A DNA stretch of 64,000 bases from Pterobdella sp. o SKG-2022 (Eukaryota > Annelida > Clitellata > Hirudinida > Piscicolidae). The stretch lies in contig OZ038322.1 of the NCBI GenBank assembly GCA_964035795.1, positions 22,340,359 to 22,404,358 on the forward strand. Direction: 5' to 3'. Position numbers and translations under genes: made by a program. Every line of letters begins with the position of its first letter. The first letter of the stretch is position 1. Shown here one piece after another: positions 40,442-52,700 of this stretch. Under the pieces are notes generated by a model, which had not been told where the DNA came from, made no database searches, and was given only the letters and a program-made list of their open reading frames with translations.

Positions 40442-43400
40442 ATGTTGAGGAGTGCATTAAGGAAAGGTCTTCAAGTAGCTAGTGCACACACAATGAGTAA
40501 GTCTCTCATTCTGTTTGAAACATTCAACAATTTATAACCCCCATTTCATAGCTAAGTTCAAAAATTAGTAATGCTTATAAAATGGTCAAAATAGATTAAA
40601 ACTAAACTTGATGGTACTTCAAAAAGTTATCCACATATAAGTTACCCCTTAAAATGCTTCATATATAAACTATCACATCAGCTACAAGGGGAGTAAGTGG
40701 TGTGGTTTTTGAACCCGTCAAACATGGATTAAACCCTAACTTTAAACTCACTTCATTTTCCCAACTTCGTGGATGAGGGTGTAAGGTATGTTAGTTTATT
40801 ATTTATTGATGAGGTAGAATAGCATAATTCAAATTGTAAGGTCAACAAGCGCAAAGTATTTATTCGAAAAAAATATTGAAATCAATAAACACAAAGTTAT
40901 TCATTGGTTACCTGAGGATGATATAAAATATATCAAAAAGCTTTGTCAGATAAAAAATTCAAGTATTGTCATATTTTTATGATTCACAAAACACAAAGTG
41001 TTTATTCATAAGAAAACAGCTTTATGTTATCAAGTAACAACTCTTGATAAATTAAGCTTGAATTTATTTTTTTTTTTAAATAATTTTTTTGTATTTGTTG
41101 ACTTTATTATTATTATTTTCATTGTTTAATTATGAATAATAAGATGATATAATAAATACAACGTTTTATCATAAGATTGTATTTATCAATTGTCATTACC
41201 TTTATCTTAAAATTGAAAATATCTAGATTACAAATCTATTCAAGTTGAAAATCAATAAAGAATGTAAATATAATGATGATTTCAATAAAGCTTTGCAGCT
41301 CAAACACACTGTTTATTGAACCCAACACATGAATTTTGGTTCCGTTGTTTCCTTTTGTACTATGAGTAATAATCATTCATTTATTAAAATAGTGGTAACC
41401 AGTATAAATAATTAATTGAGCTACATTTAAAATTCCATTCATGCTGTTGTGTTGGCATAAAAATTGTTTATTTCAGAATTCATAATTTTTTCAGTTTTCT
41501 AGTTCAAAAGTAAGGAACTTCTAGATACAATGTTTCTCTTGGTTATGTTTGTTGGCAAGGTATATAGAAAATAGTTTTTTTCAAAGTAACTTATATTGAA
41601 TTAGGAACAGTTATATAAAATGATATAAAACATGCTTTTAACTGAAGTTTTATAGATGTTTTATAAAACTTTATAGCCCAAAAAGGCCAGAAGTTTGCAT
41701 CACCAAGATCACACACGATATTTAAAAAATCCATGATTTTGTTATAAACACAAAAACACACACATGCACAGGTTTCTCAAGATACTCTGCTCAAGTTCTT
41801 GGAGAACCTTCAACAATACAACACTCCTAAAGCTTCCCTCGGTCTTTATACATTATAAAATATTAATGCTTTTATTCATCCCATTAGCCTTGAGTAACAC
41901 TGTTTAAATAATATTTAATTATCTATTCTTTAATTTGATTCTCGATTGGCTCTATTAAGAACTTTGAAGAAATTGAGTTTTTGGTTTTTTTCTAATAATT
42001 ATTGCATTCCCAGGTATTGGATTGGATTCGTGTGTCTTAGAAGTGCCTAATACTGACTTGAACATGGTTCAAACCACAGATTTTTTTTATCCTATCATTG
42101 ACCATCCCTACATCATGGTAGGTTTCTAAAGCTTTTATATTTCTAATTCTAAATTTAATTTTCTATTATTGCTAAAAAACGCGATATATAAATATGAGAT
42201 AAAGATAAAGTGTATATAATTATATTGCTGAACATTGAACTTACATAAATATTCTCATCTAAGTTGATTTAATAATTTAAAATGAAATCAAACGTGGGAT
42301 GGTTGCAGGGCAAGATCACATGTGCCAATGTGTTGTCAGACCTGTATGCCATGGGGGTGACTGACTGCCTCAATATGCTCATGCTTCTGGGTGCGTTCTC
42401 CAGAGATTTCCAATCTTCATTTTGATCAATTGCATTTTCATTTTTCCTGTCACAAAAGCATTTGTTATATTGTGAATACAATAACTATCTAGCTATCTAA
42501 AAGACTTGAGAGCTTTTTTTTTGTATTTAAAAAAATTTAATTTATTACCATTTATCTTAGGTGTACCAAAGGATATGTCAGCCCAGGAGAGAGACACTGT
42601 AGTGCCGATGATCATGGCAGGTTTCAGGGTGAGTTCATGGTGTAGTTGAAATTGATATATTTTTTTATTATTTAGTTTCTTTTGAGAATTTCATGTGTAG
42701 TTTTTTTTTCTTATTTTGGATATTATACAATATCTGCGGGTTTTTCAATTATTATGTATATTAGTTAATATTTGATAGTTTTCACTTTTAGTAAAAACTT
42801 GATTTGTTTGTTCATCAAAAGTCGTTTGGATTCAACTATTTGTGCAAATTTCCTAATTTATAAACCTTTTTGAACATTTTAAAACCTAATTCAAAAGTTG
42901 GTTTTTTCAGGACCTAAAGCATTTCAGGTTTAAAAATAAAAAACATCACAACACGCAGGACTTGGCATCTGAGGCTGGTGTGGGTATCAATGGGGGACAG
43001 ACAGTGTTGAATCCATGGATGACCATAGGTGGAGTGGCCACTGCTGTTCTACCCAAAGAGAAAGTTATTATGTCCGTTCTCCGTTATTTTATTCAACATA
43101 GTTTTTTTTCATTAATCTCAAACAATCTTGCGAGATTTCTTATTGAATTTCAAATAAAATAGATGCAATTGAAAACAACTTTGAACAACCAGGCCTACAG
43201 GCGTCAAAGAAGGGGATGTTCTATTGCTGACTAAGCCCCTTGGAGTGCAGATGGCCATTGCAGCCCATCAAAAGATCAACGACGTAGAAGCTCTTGAGAA
43301 AATGTTGCAGGTAACGTCGATCTTTTACTTTTACAATATTTATATCTTTTTTTTTTGCCCAGGTAATCAGCATGGCTGAAATCGAAGAATCTTTTGAAAA

Positions 43401-44042
43401 AGCTGTCAATAATATGTCCACCCTCAATTTAAAAGGTCTGTGTTATGGGAATTTATTCATAAGTTTTTCAAATAGATCAACTATTGGCAGGCGCCCATTT
43501 GATGCACAAGTACAACGCACATGCATGCACTGATGTCACAGGATTTGGCATCCTTGGCCACGCCAAAAACCTCGCTGGGATGCAAGAGCAGTGAGTTTAT
43601 TGAATCAATAAATTATTTCACAGTTTTTTTGGATTGGATATATGATAGAGGTTATGATTCTTCATAGGCAGGTGCATTTACGAATAGAGACATTACCGAT
43701 TCTAAAGGGCATGCACAAGCTGGCTGAGTCTATGGGACATCCACACAGTAAACTTTTAACAGGAACTGCTCCCGAAACCTCAGGTATGGTAGGTTATTGG
43801 GGTAGCTTTTATAAATTTGTATCATCGAGAAAATAATTGACCTAAATAAAAAGTTTGATTAATAAAAAAAGCTTAAAAAAGAATCAACTGGGATAACAGG
43901 TGGATTATTGGTGGTGTTGGGAGAGGGTGATGCAGAGGGCTTCATGAGCGAGATGGAAGGGCAGTGCTGGAAAGTGGGATTTGTAATTGCAGGAGACAAG
44001 ACTGCATCAGTGGCTGATAATGTTCAGATCATTGAAGTTTAA
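40442..44042 (+). CDS. SEPHS2: Selenophosphate synthetase 2, selenoprotein with in-frame TGA
   Basis: Makes monoselenophosphate from selenide and ATP, the selenium donor for Sec-tRNA. Twelve exons: 40442-40496, 40682-40785, 41772-41841, 42014-42117, 42309-42390, 42561-42628, 42959-43082, 43201-43310, 43363-43435, 43491-43590, 43668-43783, 43900-44042, giving 382 residues. The catalytic site reads SQLRG-(TGA)-GCK; TGA at 40774-40776 is codon 50, exactly where SEPHS2 has selenocysteine and SEPHS1 Thr. The rest is fully conserved ([54 protein letters not shown]), so the TGA is not decay. A SECIS follows in the 3' UTR. The first 18 residues ([18 protein letters not shown]) look like a mitochondrial signal, unusual for the family; start and first junction are inferred from phase. 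Exon 7 has a second in-frame acceptor at 42911. Confidence 0.95.
40774..40776 (+). promoter_or_regulatory. Selenocysteine (Sec) recoding codon TGA of SEPHS2
   Basis: In-frame TGA in the catalytic loop RG-U-GCK, read as Sec with the help of the SECIS at 44202-44264. The flanking residues and downstream frame are intact over 11 exons. Confidence 0.92.
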
Positions 44043-44201
44043 CCAATGCCGAATTTTATTTTTTTACCATTTTATATCATACGGTGTTACTTTTAATAAT
44101 TTCTATTTAATTAGAAATGTCTATTGTTGAGTTGATTTCATCAAACGCCTTGAGCAAAGTGTTTTATGAGGTCAACAATGAACCATTATGACGAGTAGCA
44201 A

Positions 44202-44264
44202 CCTTATCTACCTATGAAGTTGTTCATGCAAAATAGCTGTGAACGGTTGATCTTTGAGATGGGG
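44202..44264 (+). promoter_or_regulatory. SECIS element in the SEPHS2 3' UTR
   Basis: About 160 bp after the stop codon. Helix I: CCTTATCT (44202-44209) pairs with AGATGGGG (44257-44264). Internal loop ACCT versus TTTG. Quartet of non-Watson-Crick pairs: ATGA (44214-44217) against TGATC (44248-44252), including the tandem G-A/A-G and T-T. Helix II: AGTTGTTCA with TGAACGGTT (G-T wobbles), a small bulge, then GC/GC. The apical loop AAAATA starts with the conserved AA, 12 nt after ATGA. All elements and spacings match a eukaryotic SECIS. Confidence 0.9.
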
Positions 44265-44349
44265 GCTTGCTTCTTGTTTTTGTTGTTTTTTATAAAGTCT
44301 TTTATTATTTCCAAGTTCCTAACAAATCTCGGTTTTTTTATTAAATAAC

Positions 44350-44355
44350 AATAAA
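44350..44355 (+). terminator. Polyadenylation signal of SEPHS2
   Basis: AATAAA 86 bp after the SECIS, so the SECIS would be retained in the mRNA. Confidence 0.55.
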
Positions 44356-44539
44356 ATAATTTTCAAATGAAATCACTCAAGAGTTTATTTTACTTTATTT
44401 TACTACTAAAGATAGTCTTGATACTGAAATTTTGAATATGATTAAAAATTTATGATAAAAATACATAATTCTTCACTCTGAAAATTTTCCAAAAAAGACT
44501 GAAGTTCGAGTTGAATATCCATCAGTACTATAACATTGA

Positions 44540-46528
44540 AATTTTTTAACTAATAAAAATGGAGTGTGAGTCAGCAGTCCATGCTGCTCGATTATTTATT
44601 AACCACTCAGTCGATCCTAAGGTGCTTTTGAAACTCGATGTTTCTAACGCCTTCAATTCTATCGACCGTAAAACGTTCATTGGCGAAATAGCCACTCGTT
44701 ACCCGTCCTAGTGCTTTTTAGTTAACGAAGCCTACTCTAATCCGTCCACTCTTTTTGCTGGCGAACACCGCATTCCTTCTTCAAGGGGTATTCAACAAGG
44801 TGACCCTCTAGGCCCAGCACTTTTCGCGTTGGCCGTCGACAAAATTGCCAAGAACGTGTCATCGGAGTTGAAAATTTGGTACTTGGACGATGCCACAATT
44901 GGTGGTCAGACTAGCTCTGTCTTTAACGATGCAACAAAAATAATTAACGGTTTCAAAGAGATCGGCCTTCAAATCAACTCCAATAAATGTGAGCTGTTCA
45001 TTTTAAATTATAAAGCGGACATGTACGCTGACACTGTCAAACAGTTCTCTTCTATTTTGCCGTCAGTATCATTGCCTCCTCGTCAGTCTTGGGTTCTCCC
45101 TTCACTCACGAGGCCATAGTTCCCATTCTTGGCTCAAAATTAGGAGACATCAGTTGACTTTGCTCCAAGCTAGAAGAAGTTGACCCCCATCATGCTTTCA
45201 CTTTGCTAAGGAACTGCTTCTCTATTCCCAAATTGGTTTATATCCTTCGAACGTGTCCTACTTTCGTTGAGCCCATGATATTATTGGAGTTCGACTCTAT
45301 CATTCGTGCTGCTCTTTCGTCCATTTCCAATGTCTCTCTGTCCGACAAGAGCTGAAAGCAAATAACTATTCCAAATCATTTCGATGGTCTAGGTTTTAGA
45401 TCAGCGCGAGCCCTATCATTGCCATGCTTCCTCTCTTCCTCATATGAATCCTCGAGTCTCGTTTGGCTCCTTCTTTCATCTGTTCCCGACGCTCTCGCGT
45501 CTGATGATTTTCAGGGGGGTGATCGTGACGTTGTTTCAGCTAGGGAATCGTGGCAGAAACAATGCAGTGTTGTGCCGTTAGATCTTTTGGGAAGCCAACG
45601 GAAATGGGATGATCTTTTGTGCGAGGTCGCTCTCAACGATTTGCTGGTAGACGCAGACCAGTGGGACCGTTGTTGTCTTCTTGCTGCCAAGTCGGCACAC
45701 TCCGCCGCGTGGTCGGAAGCTGTGCCAATTCCCGTTTTAGGAAACTTTTTAGGTGCAGAAGAGCTTCGGGTGGCGCTTCGAGTAGAGGCTAATATTTTTG
45801 GCGCCCCAACATGCCTTTGCAAGTGTGGTGTAAGGATGGACGCGAAAGGCTACCATGGCCTTTCGTGTCGACTGAATGAAGGCAGACTTTCCAGACACGC
45901 CGAGATCAACTCCATTATTAAAAGATGCCTGGGGAAGATAGGCTTGTCTAGCATCCTCGAACTATCAGGAATCGACAAAAGTGACGGACGTCGTCCTGAT
46001 GGCATAACGATTTTTCCTTGGAAGCATGGAAAATACTTGGTCTGGAACGCAACAGTCATCGATGCTTTTTCCAAATCCCACATTATCGCCAGCTCCATCG
46101 AGTCAGGATCTAGTGCAAAATCTGCGGAAATATTAAAAAGCCGCAAATATCAGGGCTTGGTGGGCAACTTCTATTTTCAACCCATTGCATTCGAGACAAC
46201 GGGCTGCTGCGGACTTTCAACCAGTAGCTTTGTTGAGGAGTTAGGTAAAAAATTTATCGAGGCGTCAAGGGACCCTTTGGAGGCAGTATGGTTGCGTCAG
46301 AAGATTTCCCTTGCAATTGCTCGCGGCAATGCTACCAGCATTATTTCATGTTTCCGTTCTTTTTCCTCTTTCTCTTAAGGGCAGTTTTTTTTTCTATACC
46401 TCAATTTTCATCTTCACCAATGTATCATTTGTATATTGTTTATCTGCTTGTTCAAACATTGCATTAATATAAGTTAAAACTTTGTGAAATAAAAGAGTCA
46501 GTCCTAAAAAAAATATAAAATAAAAATT
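44540..46528 (+). mobile_element. Non-LTR retrotransposon (LINE) with C-terminal PD-(D/E)XK-like endonuclease, decayed and 5'-truncated
   Basis: Reverse transcriptase plus C-terminal domain of a widespread invertebrate LINE-like family; I cannot name the clade. RT motifs in order: A LLKLDVSNAFNSIDRKTF, B SRGIQQGDPLGPALFALAVD, C WYLDDATIGG, D GLQINSNKCELF. Downstream, the last open frame (45419-46378) has a Cys/His cluster (CLCKCG ... HGLSC ... RHAEIN) and RRPDGITIFPWKHGKYL, a nuclease-type PD motif. The copy is dead: an in-frame TAG at 44709-44711, further in-frame TGA codons between about 45150 and 45355, and a frameshift near 45070-45115. AATAAA near 46489 and an A-rich tail (about 46505-46528) mark the 3' end. 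Its GC content is higher than its surroundings, as for a recent arrival. A 3' fragment of a related copy is at 58237. Confidence 0.85.
45419..46378 (+). pseudogene. C-terminal (endonuclease) open frame of the decayed LINE
   Basis: Longest intact part of the element, 319 codons from an ATG that is only the first Met after the last disabling stop. It holds the Cys/His cluster, the RRPDG block, LVWNATVIDAF and the C-terminal block WLRQKISLAIARGNA. In relatives I remember, the WNAT position is WDxT, so Asn may replace a catalytic Asp. It is unlikely to be a host gene. Confidence 0.75.
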
Positions 46529-46728
46529 ACATCAAAATAACACAACAGGTTTTCAATTGAGTGAGGTTGTTAAGGAAATGAAAAAATCCGTGAAATGAGA
46601 ATTATATAGATATACGATAGCTTATAGTGACTATGCTTTTCAGTATTAAATTTTAAATAGATATATGATAGAAACTTCGTTTACCTCTTTCCTTACGTTA
46701 AACTTGTCTGGCGGTTTCACGTGTGATT

Positions 46729-49700
46729 ATGGATCCCGCATTGGAAAATATTGTTGCTAATCTTTTAGTTCCGGACAATCGCGTCATAGCTGAGGTGTTT
46801 TATATTTTCAATGAGTTTCATCATATGAATAAGACTTACTTGAGACGTGTTCATGAAGATCTACCAACTTATACATAAGATTGCTTTAATCTAATTTTTA
46901 ATGAGTACAGGCAACTGAAGAGCTAAAAAAGTATTTAAAAAAACCAAATGTGGTTGTATCTTTGTTCGAGCTTTTTGCTTCAGAAAAGCCAGAGGTGATG
47001 ATTGATCTTTCTATCAATTTCAAAAAGTCATTCTAACTTTATAAAAAAAATATAGGTACGTCAGTATGCAGCTATCCTACTGAGAAGGAAAATTCTAAAA
47101 CAAGAAACTTGGGAAGAAATTTCTTCAGAAGTCAGAGTGGGGTAAGTTTTAAATAAATGGTTATATTATACAATAGTGTCTAATTTCAAATTAATTGTAA
47201 CAGAATCAAAGGTAATCTTCTTGCAGTATTCACCAAGGAAACATTGTAAGTTATAAAATTTTGCAATGACAAAATCAACAATTTTGAAATAATATACAAA
47301 CACAAGTTTCAATTGAAGGCAATAAAAAAATTGATGTTTTTTGTAAAATCATGAATTTTTTAGGCATTTAAATTTAAACAAGGGCTCCAGCTAAAAAGTC
47401 AATGCTACATCTTATATCTACCATTGCTTCTCATGATTTATCTGAGGGTCTCTGGCCTGAACTCTTCGCATTTGTTGAGCAGCTAGTTACAAACTCTGAT
47501 GACAAACAAATTGAGGTTTCATCTTTCAGTCATGGCCATTATCTTGAAAATGTTTTAAAAATTATATCATCAATTTATATTAATTTTTTTCATCAACAAT
47601 ATAATTTGATGTTTTTTATGCTAGCATGGTTCTAACTATCAATAATGAAAACCTCGAATGTATATAATCAGACTGGAATGTCAGTATTGAACTGTGTTAC
47701 TTCAGCATGTGGTGCTGATTTGGACTCACACCTTGAAAGTTTCCTATCTATTTGCCACAGTGCTCTCCAACACACCAACAATCATATGATTCCTTACTAT
47801 GCCATTTTGTAAGCATATAATGAAGGATTTGTTATGTTCAACACTCAATTTTATAGGAATTGTAATAAAAGTAGTTATTCATTATAGCATTAGTTTGGGC
47901 TGCATCAGGAATAACATAAAACAAGTAAATTACATAGTACACTTTTTATTAACTGGAAAATACTAAACTTATTATTTCACACTTAATAAAGTGTACTATG
48001 TAATATACTTCAATTTAGGCTCCTTTTATACTTTGCATAAAACAAGCCTTTTATAAATAAAATTTTTGAGTACTTTCGTTCAAGATATTTTATATTTCAG
48101 AATATTAACAAACATCCTTGAATTGGTTGAAGCCTCTAAAGAGTCACAGGTAGTTGATGTTGGGTGGGAATCTCAATAAAATTTTACTGACTCATTTAAA
48201 ATACCTTAAGTTATGATGGTTTAATATAAGGTAATTTGATTATACTGCTGTACATGTCCCAGTGGGGTTGAATGCTTTATAGATGTCTTTTCAAACATTG
48301 GAGATAAATAGGGATATATTACATAATAATATTAATATAAATTAATCATGTGATAATAATATTAATATGTCTAAATTCATGGCTTTGCAAGAACAAGATG
48401 CTAAATGATTTTGATATTTGTTATTATGGAAAGTTCATTAATATTTTAAAATTAGTTTTTTATGAAATGCCAGCAAAATAATTTATTTTGTTATTGATAT
48501 AAAAAATTTGAATCATAATGTTTTATAATAATTTCCCTTAAAGGAAACATACAAGTCATTCATTCTTCCAACTATTGAAATCATAAAAAGGATCGCTACT
48601 GTTGATCAGGTTAATGATGATAAATGCTATTTGGATGTAATTTATATATTTTCATGATACCATTATAATGAAGATGATGAAGAAGCAGATTTTCTGGCAC
48701 CATTGTTGATAACTGTGTTATGTGTATTAAGATCTATACCATTGTATTGTGAATTAAGATTATCTCTATAATGTTAGACTCAAGCATCAGAATGTCTAGC
48801 AATGTACGAGGACATGATCGCCATGGAGGCTTCCTTCCTCACACCACACCTCCAAGCCCTCCTTACATTTCTCATTCAGGTTGTCTTAGCACTGTTTCTA
48901 TCTGTGCTTCAGCTTTGGGCTGAGTGAGAGTTTTTATGCAACATAGTTTTTGGGCTGTTTGTTTAGGCTTTGCTTTTATCAGCTTCTTTGTTGTTTTTTG
49001 TTTATAAAGTTAAGTGGTGTGAAATCTTGTTTATTTTCAATTTTATGAGTTATTCATGACTTATTATTTAAATTCAGGCAGGAAAAGATGCTTCTCTTGA
49101 AAATGTCTTCAGAGTTAAATGCCTTGACTTGATCTGTGACATTATTGAGAAGAATAAAAAGGTTGGTTTATAATAGATTAGCATCTTTGTTTGCCTTGTT
49201 ATAACAGGAATCGAGTGGATGAAAAACCATGCCATCTCTACCTTTAATAATTTTTATACATTGGATAATCTAACTAATATAAATTTTTAAGTGTTATTTA
49301 AAGTTACTTTCAATAGTTTGTCATCATGGGATTTTGGCAGTGAATAATGAATCATAATTCCAAGTTTTTTTACACCAATACACCACCCATTATAGATGAT
49401 AGTGCGTAAGAACTTGATGAAAGGCCTGATGGAGGAGATATACAGCATCATGTGTCAGAAGTACGAAGGAGATGAGGAGGACTTTGAGGAGTCTGCTGTT
49501 GCTTTTGCAGCTCATGTTTGTTCACTGATGTTTCTCAAGTTTTCCAATATATATTAAATGTTAATATAGTATGGAATTTCAATAGTGAAGAGCTAAGAGC
49601 TCAGTGTTGAGGGTTGAAATTTTCCAATAGGCACAAAATTACTGAATGATAAAAAGTTTTGTTTCTAAAGTGGGAAGTTTTGAATCGCAAAAAAAAACAT

Positions 49701-52700
49701 TATTGAATACTTTTCGTTGTTCAGTAATTTCTGAGTTTATGCTGAGCTTGAATGAATGATTATGCCAGCTTCAATAATGGTGAAGCATAATTGCTCTGTC
49801 CTTCAAAGATTATTGCTCTGGTTTGAGTAGTACTTGTCTCACAACCAGTTCATCCAACACTATATATTTGAATTTAAATCTCGTTGTATTGTATGATAGG
49901 CCAAAAATTAAATTTTCTATAGATTTCAGTTTTCAAAAGACATCATATATTCTTAGTCATTTTAAATTATTCAAAATATACAAGAATTACATTTTAATTA
50001 ATTCAATAGATTTCAATTTCAATAATTATTGATCTTAATTAAATTTGTTTCACAGGTGTTATATAAGATGTCTCTAAACTTGCCTCCTGAGAAGTTCCTG
50101 TTCACACTGGTGAGAGATATCATTTCACATATCATCAAATGGGTTTAAACACTGAATTTGTCAGATACTTGAAAAAACTCAACAGTGTTTTCTAAAAAGC
50201 TTTGTGCATTAATAATAATTCAAATATCATTGTTCTTATTCAAGGCTTCAATTGTTATTTTTTAATTTAACATCTAAGCATGTCTGTGAAAACAATTGAT
50301 TTACAGCTCATTAATCTATGTATCAATTTAAGCCACCCCCACACAGACAAAGCTGTTTGAAAGCACTTACACTTCAGAGTTGGCCTGCATGAGGGCTGCA
50401 GCCTTTATTGCCATAGGAGTCTGTACTGAAGGGTGCTCTGAGACTATAAAGTCCAAGTCAGTTTTATTTCATCTACGTTATGAAAAAATCAATTGTATAG
50501 CAGTTTAATTACCAACATTTTTTATTAATTTTTTGCCTGTATACCCTGTTATGTATTATCATCATGTCGACTGTAATAAAACTCATAAATGGTATCCCTC
50601 ATTTCATTCAATTATACATTATGAAACACCATTCACTCTCCAATACCTCTATGGCAGGGAGATGAAGATGTACCTGAAGCATGTGTATGCAGGCATGAAC
50701 GACCCTGACCAGGAGGTGAGGAGTGCCTGCATGTATACCCTGGGAGAGTTCTCCAACTTCCTGCAGGTCTCTTAGATGCTTGTGTGATAGTATGTTGACT
50801 ATAGTAAAATAATACTGATACTGATAATGTTAATATCTATAGATGGCAACTGTCTACTCGATGCTAGTGTATATAATAGTCTTATTATTTATAGATGTAA
50901 AGAAGCTATCTTTTAGACGCTAGTATATTAATAATAATGATGATAATAATAGCAACAATAATGTCAATGCATGCTTAGGTTGACGGTTGTGTATAGTTAT
51001 TTGTATTCCCTATGTTTGTGTTTTGTAGTCACTATGATTCATCAGATCTGTATAAGATTGTCTGTAATAGTTTGTCTATTTTCATTCATGGGCATGTTTG
51101 TTGATTTTAAAATTTCTAAGTCTTGTGATTTTTCACTTTAGTATAATCAATGGGTTATAACTTTTATCTATTGGTTCAGTATGTAACTTAACAGAGTATA
51201 TTCAATGATAATTTTATGGCGTCAATAATGAAGCTAAATTAAAGTTTATCATTCCAACAGCCCAACATAAGCAAGTTCTCAAAGGATTTGATTCCTTTGC
51301 TGTTTGATTGTTTGAGTAAGAGTAATTTTGAAAACGAAACTTCAATGAAACACGTCAGCAGAACCTATTTTGCATTGGAACGTTTCTGTGAAAACTTGGG
51401 TTAGTTTGCACGAATTTTTAGTAGCATTTAATTGAAGCATCAATATTATAACATCATCTATGTTTTTGAAGTAGTGATGCATTTTTATTCTCCATCTACC
51501 TTAAAAGATTCACTCGACAACTATCCGTTCATCTATGCATTAATCTATCTGAAACTCCAACAGGTAAAGACATTGTCCCATACTTGAATGTCCTAATGGA
51601 CTTTTTCTTGGCATCAATACAAAAGTCAGGATCGCACAAGATCAAGGAGCACTCAATCAGTGCTCTTGGAGCTTTTGGTGAGTTTTCACCATAGAGATTC
51701 TAATTGTTATGCCATGTATCTTATTAGCTATATGTTGTAAACTCACTGGGGTAGAAAGCAGACAGCAAATCTTTCGATATTATGTGTTTATATGGTGATT
51801 GAGAATTATTTGTTAAACTCTTGTTGTTACAATAATTCTACTCGTTATTCTATTGTAAAATTTGATATTTAATTTTAAAAAAATTAGTATTGTATATCTC
51901 AAGATCGTATAAATGAGCGTTTTTCAATATTAAATATAACTAAATAATTGCTATCATTGATTTCACCAGCGATGTCTGCAGAGGAAGAAATCCTACCCTA
52001 CCTTGAAAGCATCCTCAACGTTTTGAAGCCATTTTTGCAGGAAACCACAGACGAAGATGGACTCAAACTTCAAGTTAAAACCATCGGTGACTTGATGCTA
52101 TTTCCTTTCTTACTTACTGTCATTTTTTATTGGATATTTTGATGAGGGAAATGGTTGTTTTGAATTTCTAATGCTAATTGAAGCATCAAGCTTCAAGCAT
52201 GCTAAGTGAAAAGTTGCTTAAAGAATTGTTTTTTTTTTGTATAAAGTAACATAAGCTAAATTATTTGAAAATTTTTTTTAAGTATTGGGAAATTTTGTTT
52301 TAAAGTTAGTGTCATAAGAAAAAAATATTTATATTTTTCAATTGGCCATGAAACTAAGTTTCATAGAAACCATTATTTTTTTTGATGTAAGTATTATCTA
52401 TGATCTATACCAACTGCTGTCAACCCCAGTTACTGGGGCATGCATAGTAATATAATCTAATTAGATTTGATTGTTATGGTTTAGTTAGTATAATATAAAT
52501 CACCCATCAAGAATTAGGCGTTTCGTTGTGGAATTGATAAGTTACAAATCACAATATGAATATAATAAAATAATTTATGATCATAATCAAAACAATCCAA
52601 CTAGAGACATTATCGATGTTGGTGGAAGGCCTGAAGGATGAACACCCTTCATTGGCTAGGGAGTCTCTGCAACTCACCATGGCTCTGTTGGCTACTGCTG

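Noticed and set aside
40774..40776. Premature stop making SEPHS2 a pseudogene
   Set aside because: The TGA is exactly at the known Sec site, the remaining frame is intact over 11 exons, and a SECIS is present.
45511..46146. Minus-strand ORFs within the LINE
   Set aside because: They are antisense shadows of the endonuclease frame, kept open by its GC-rich codons.
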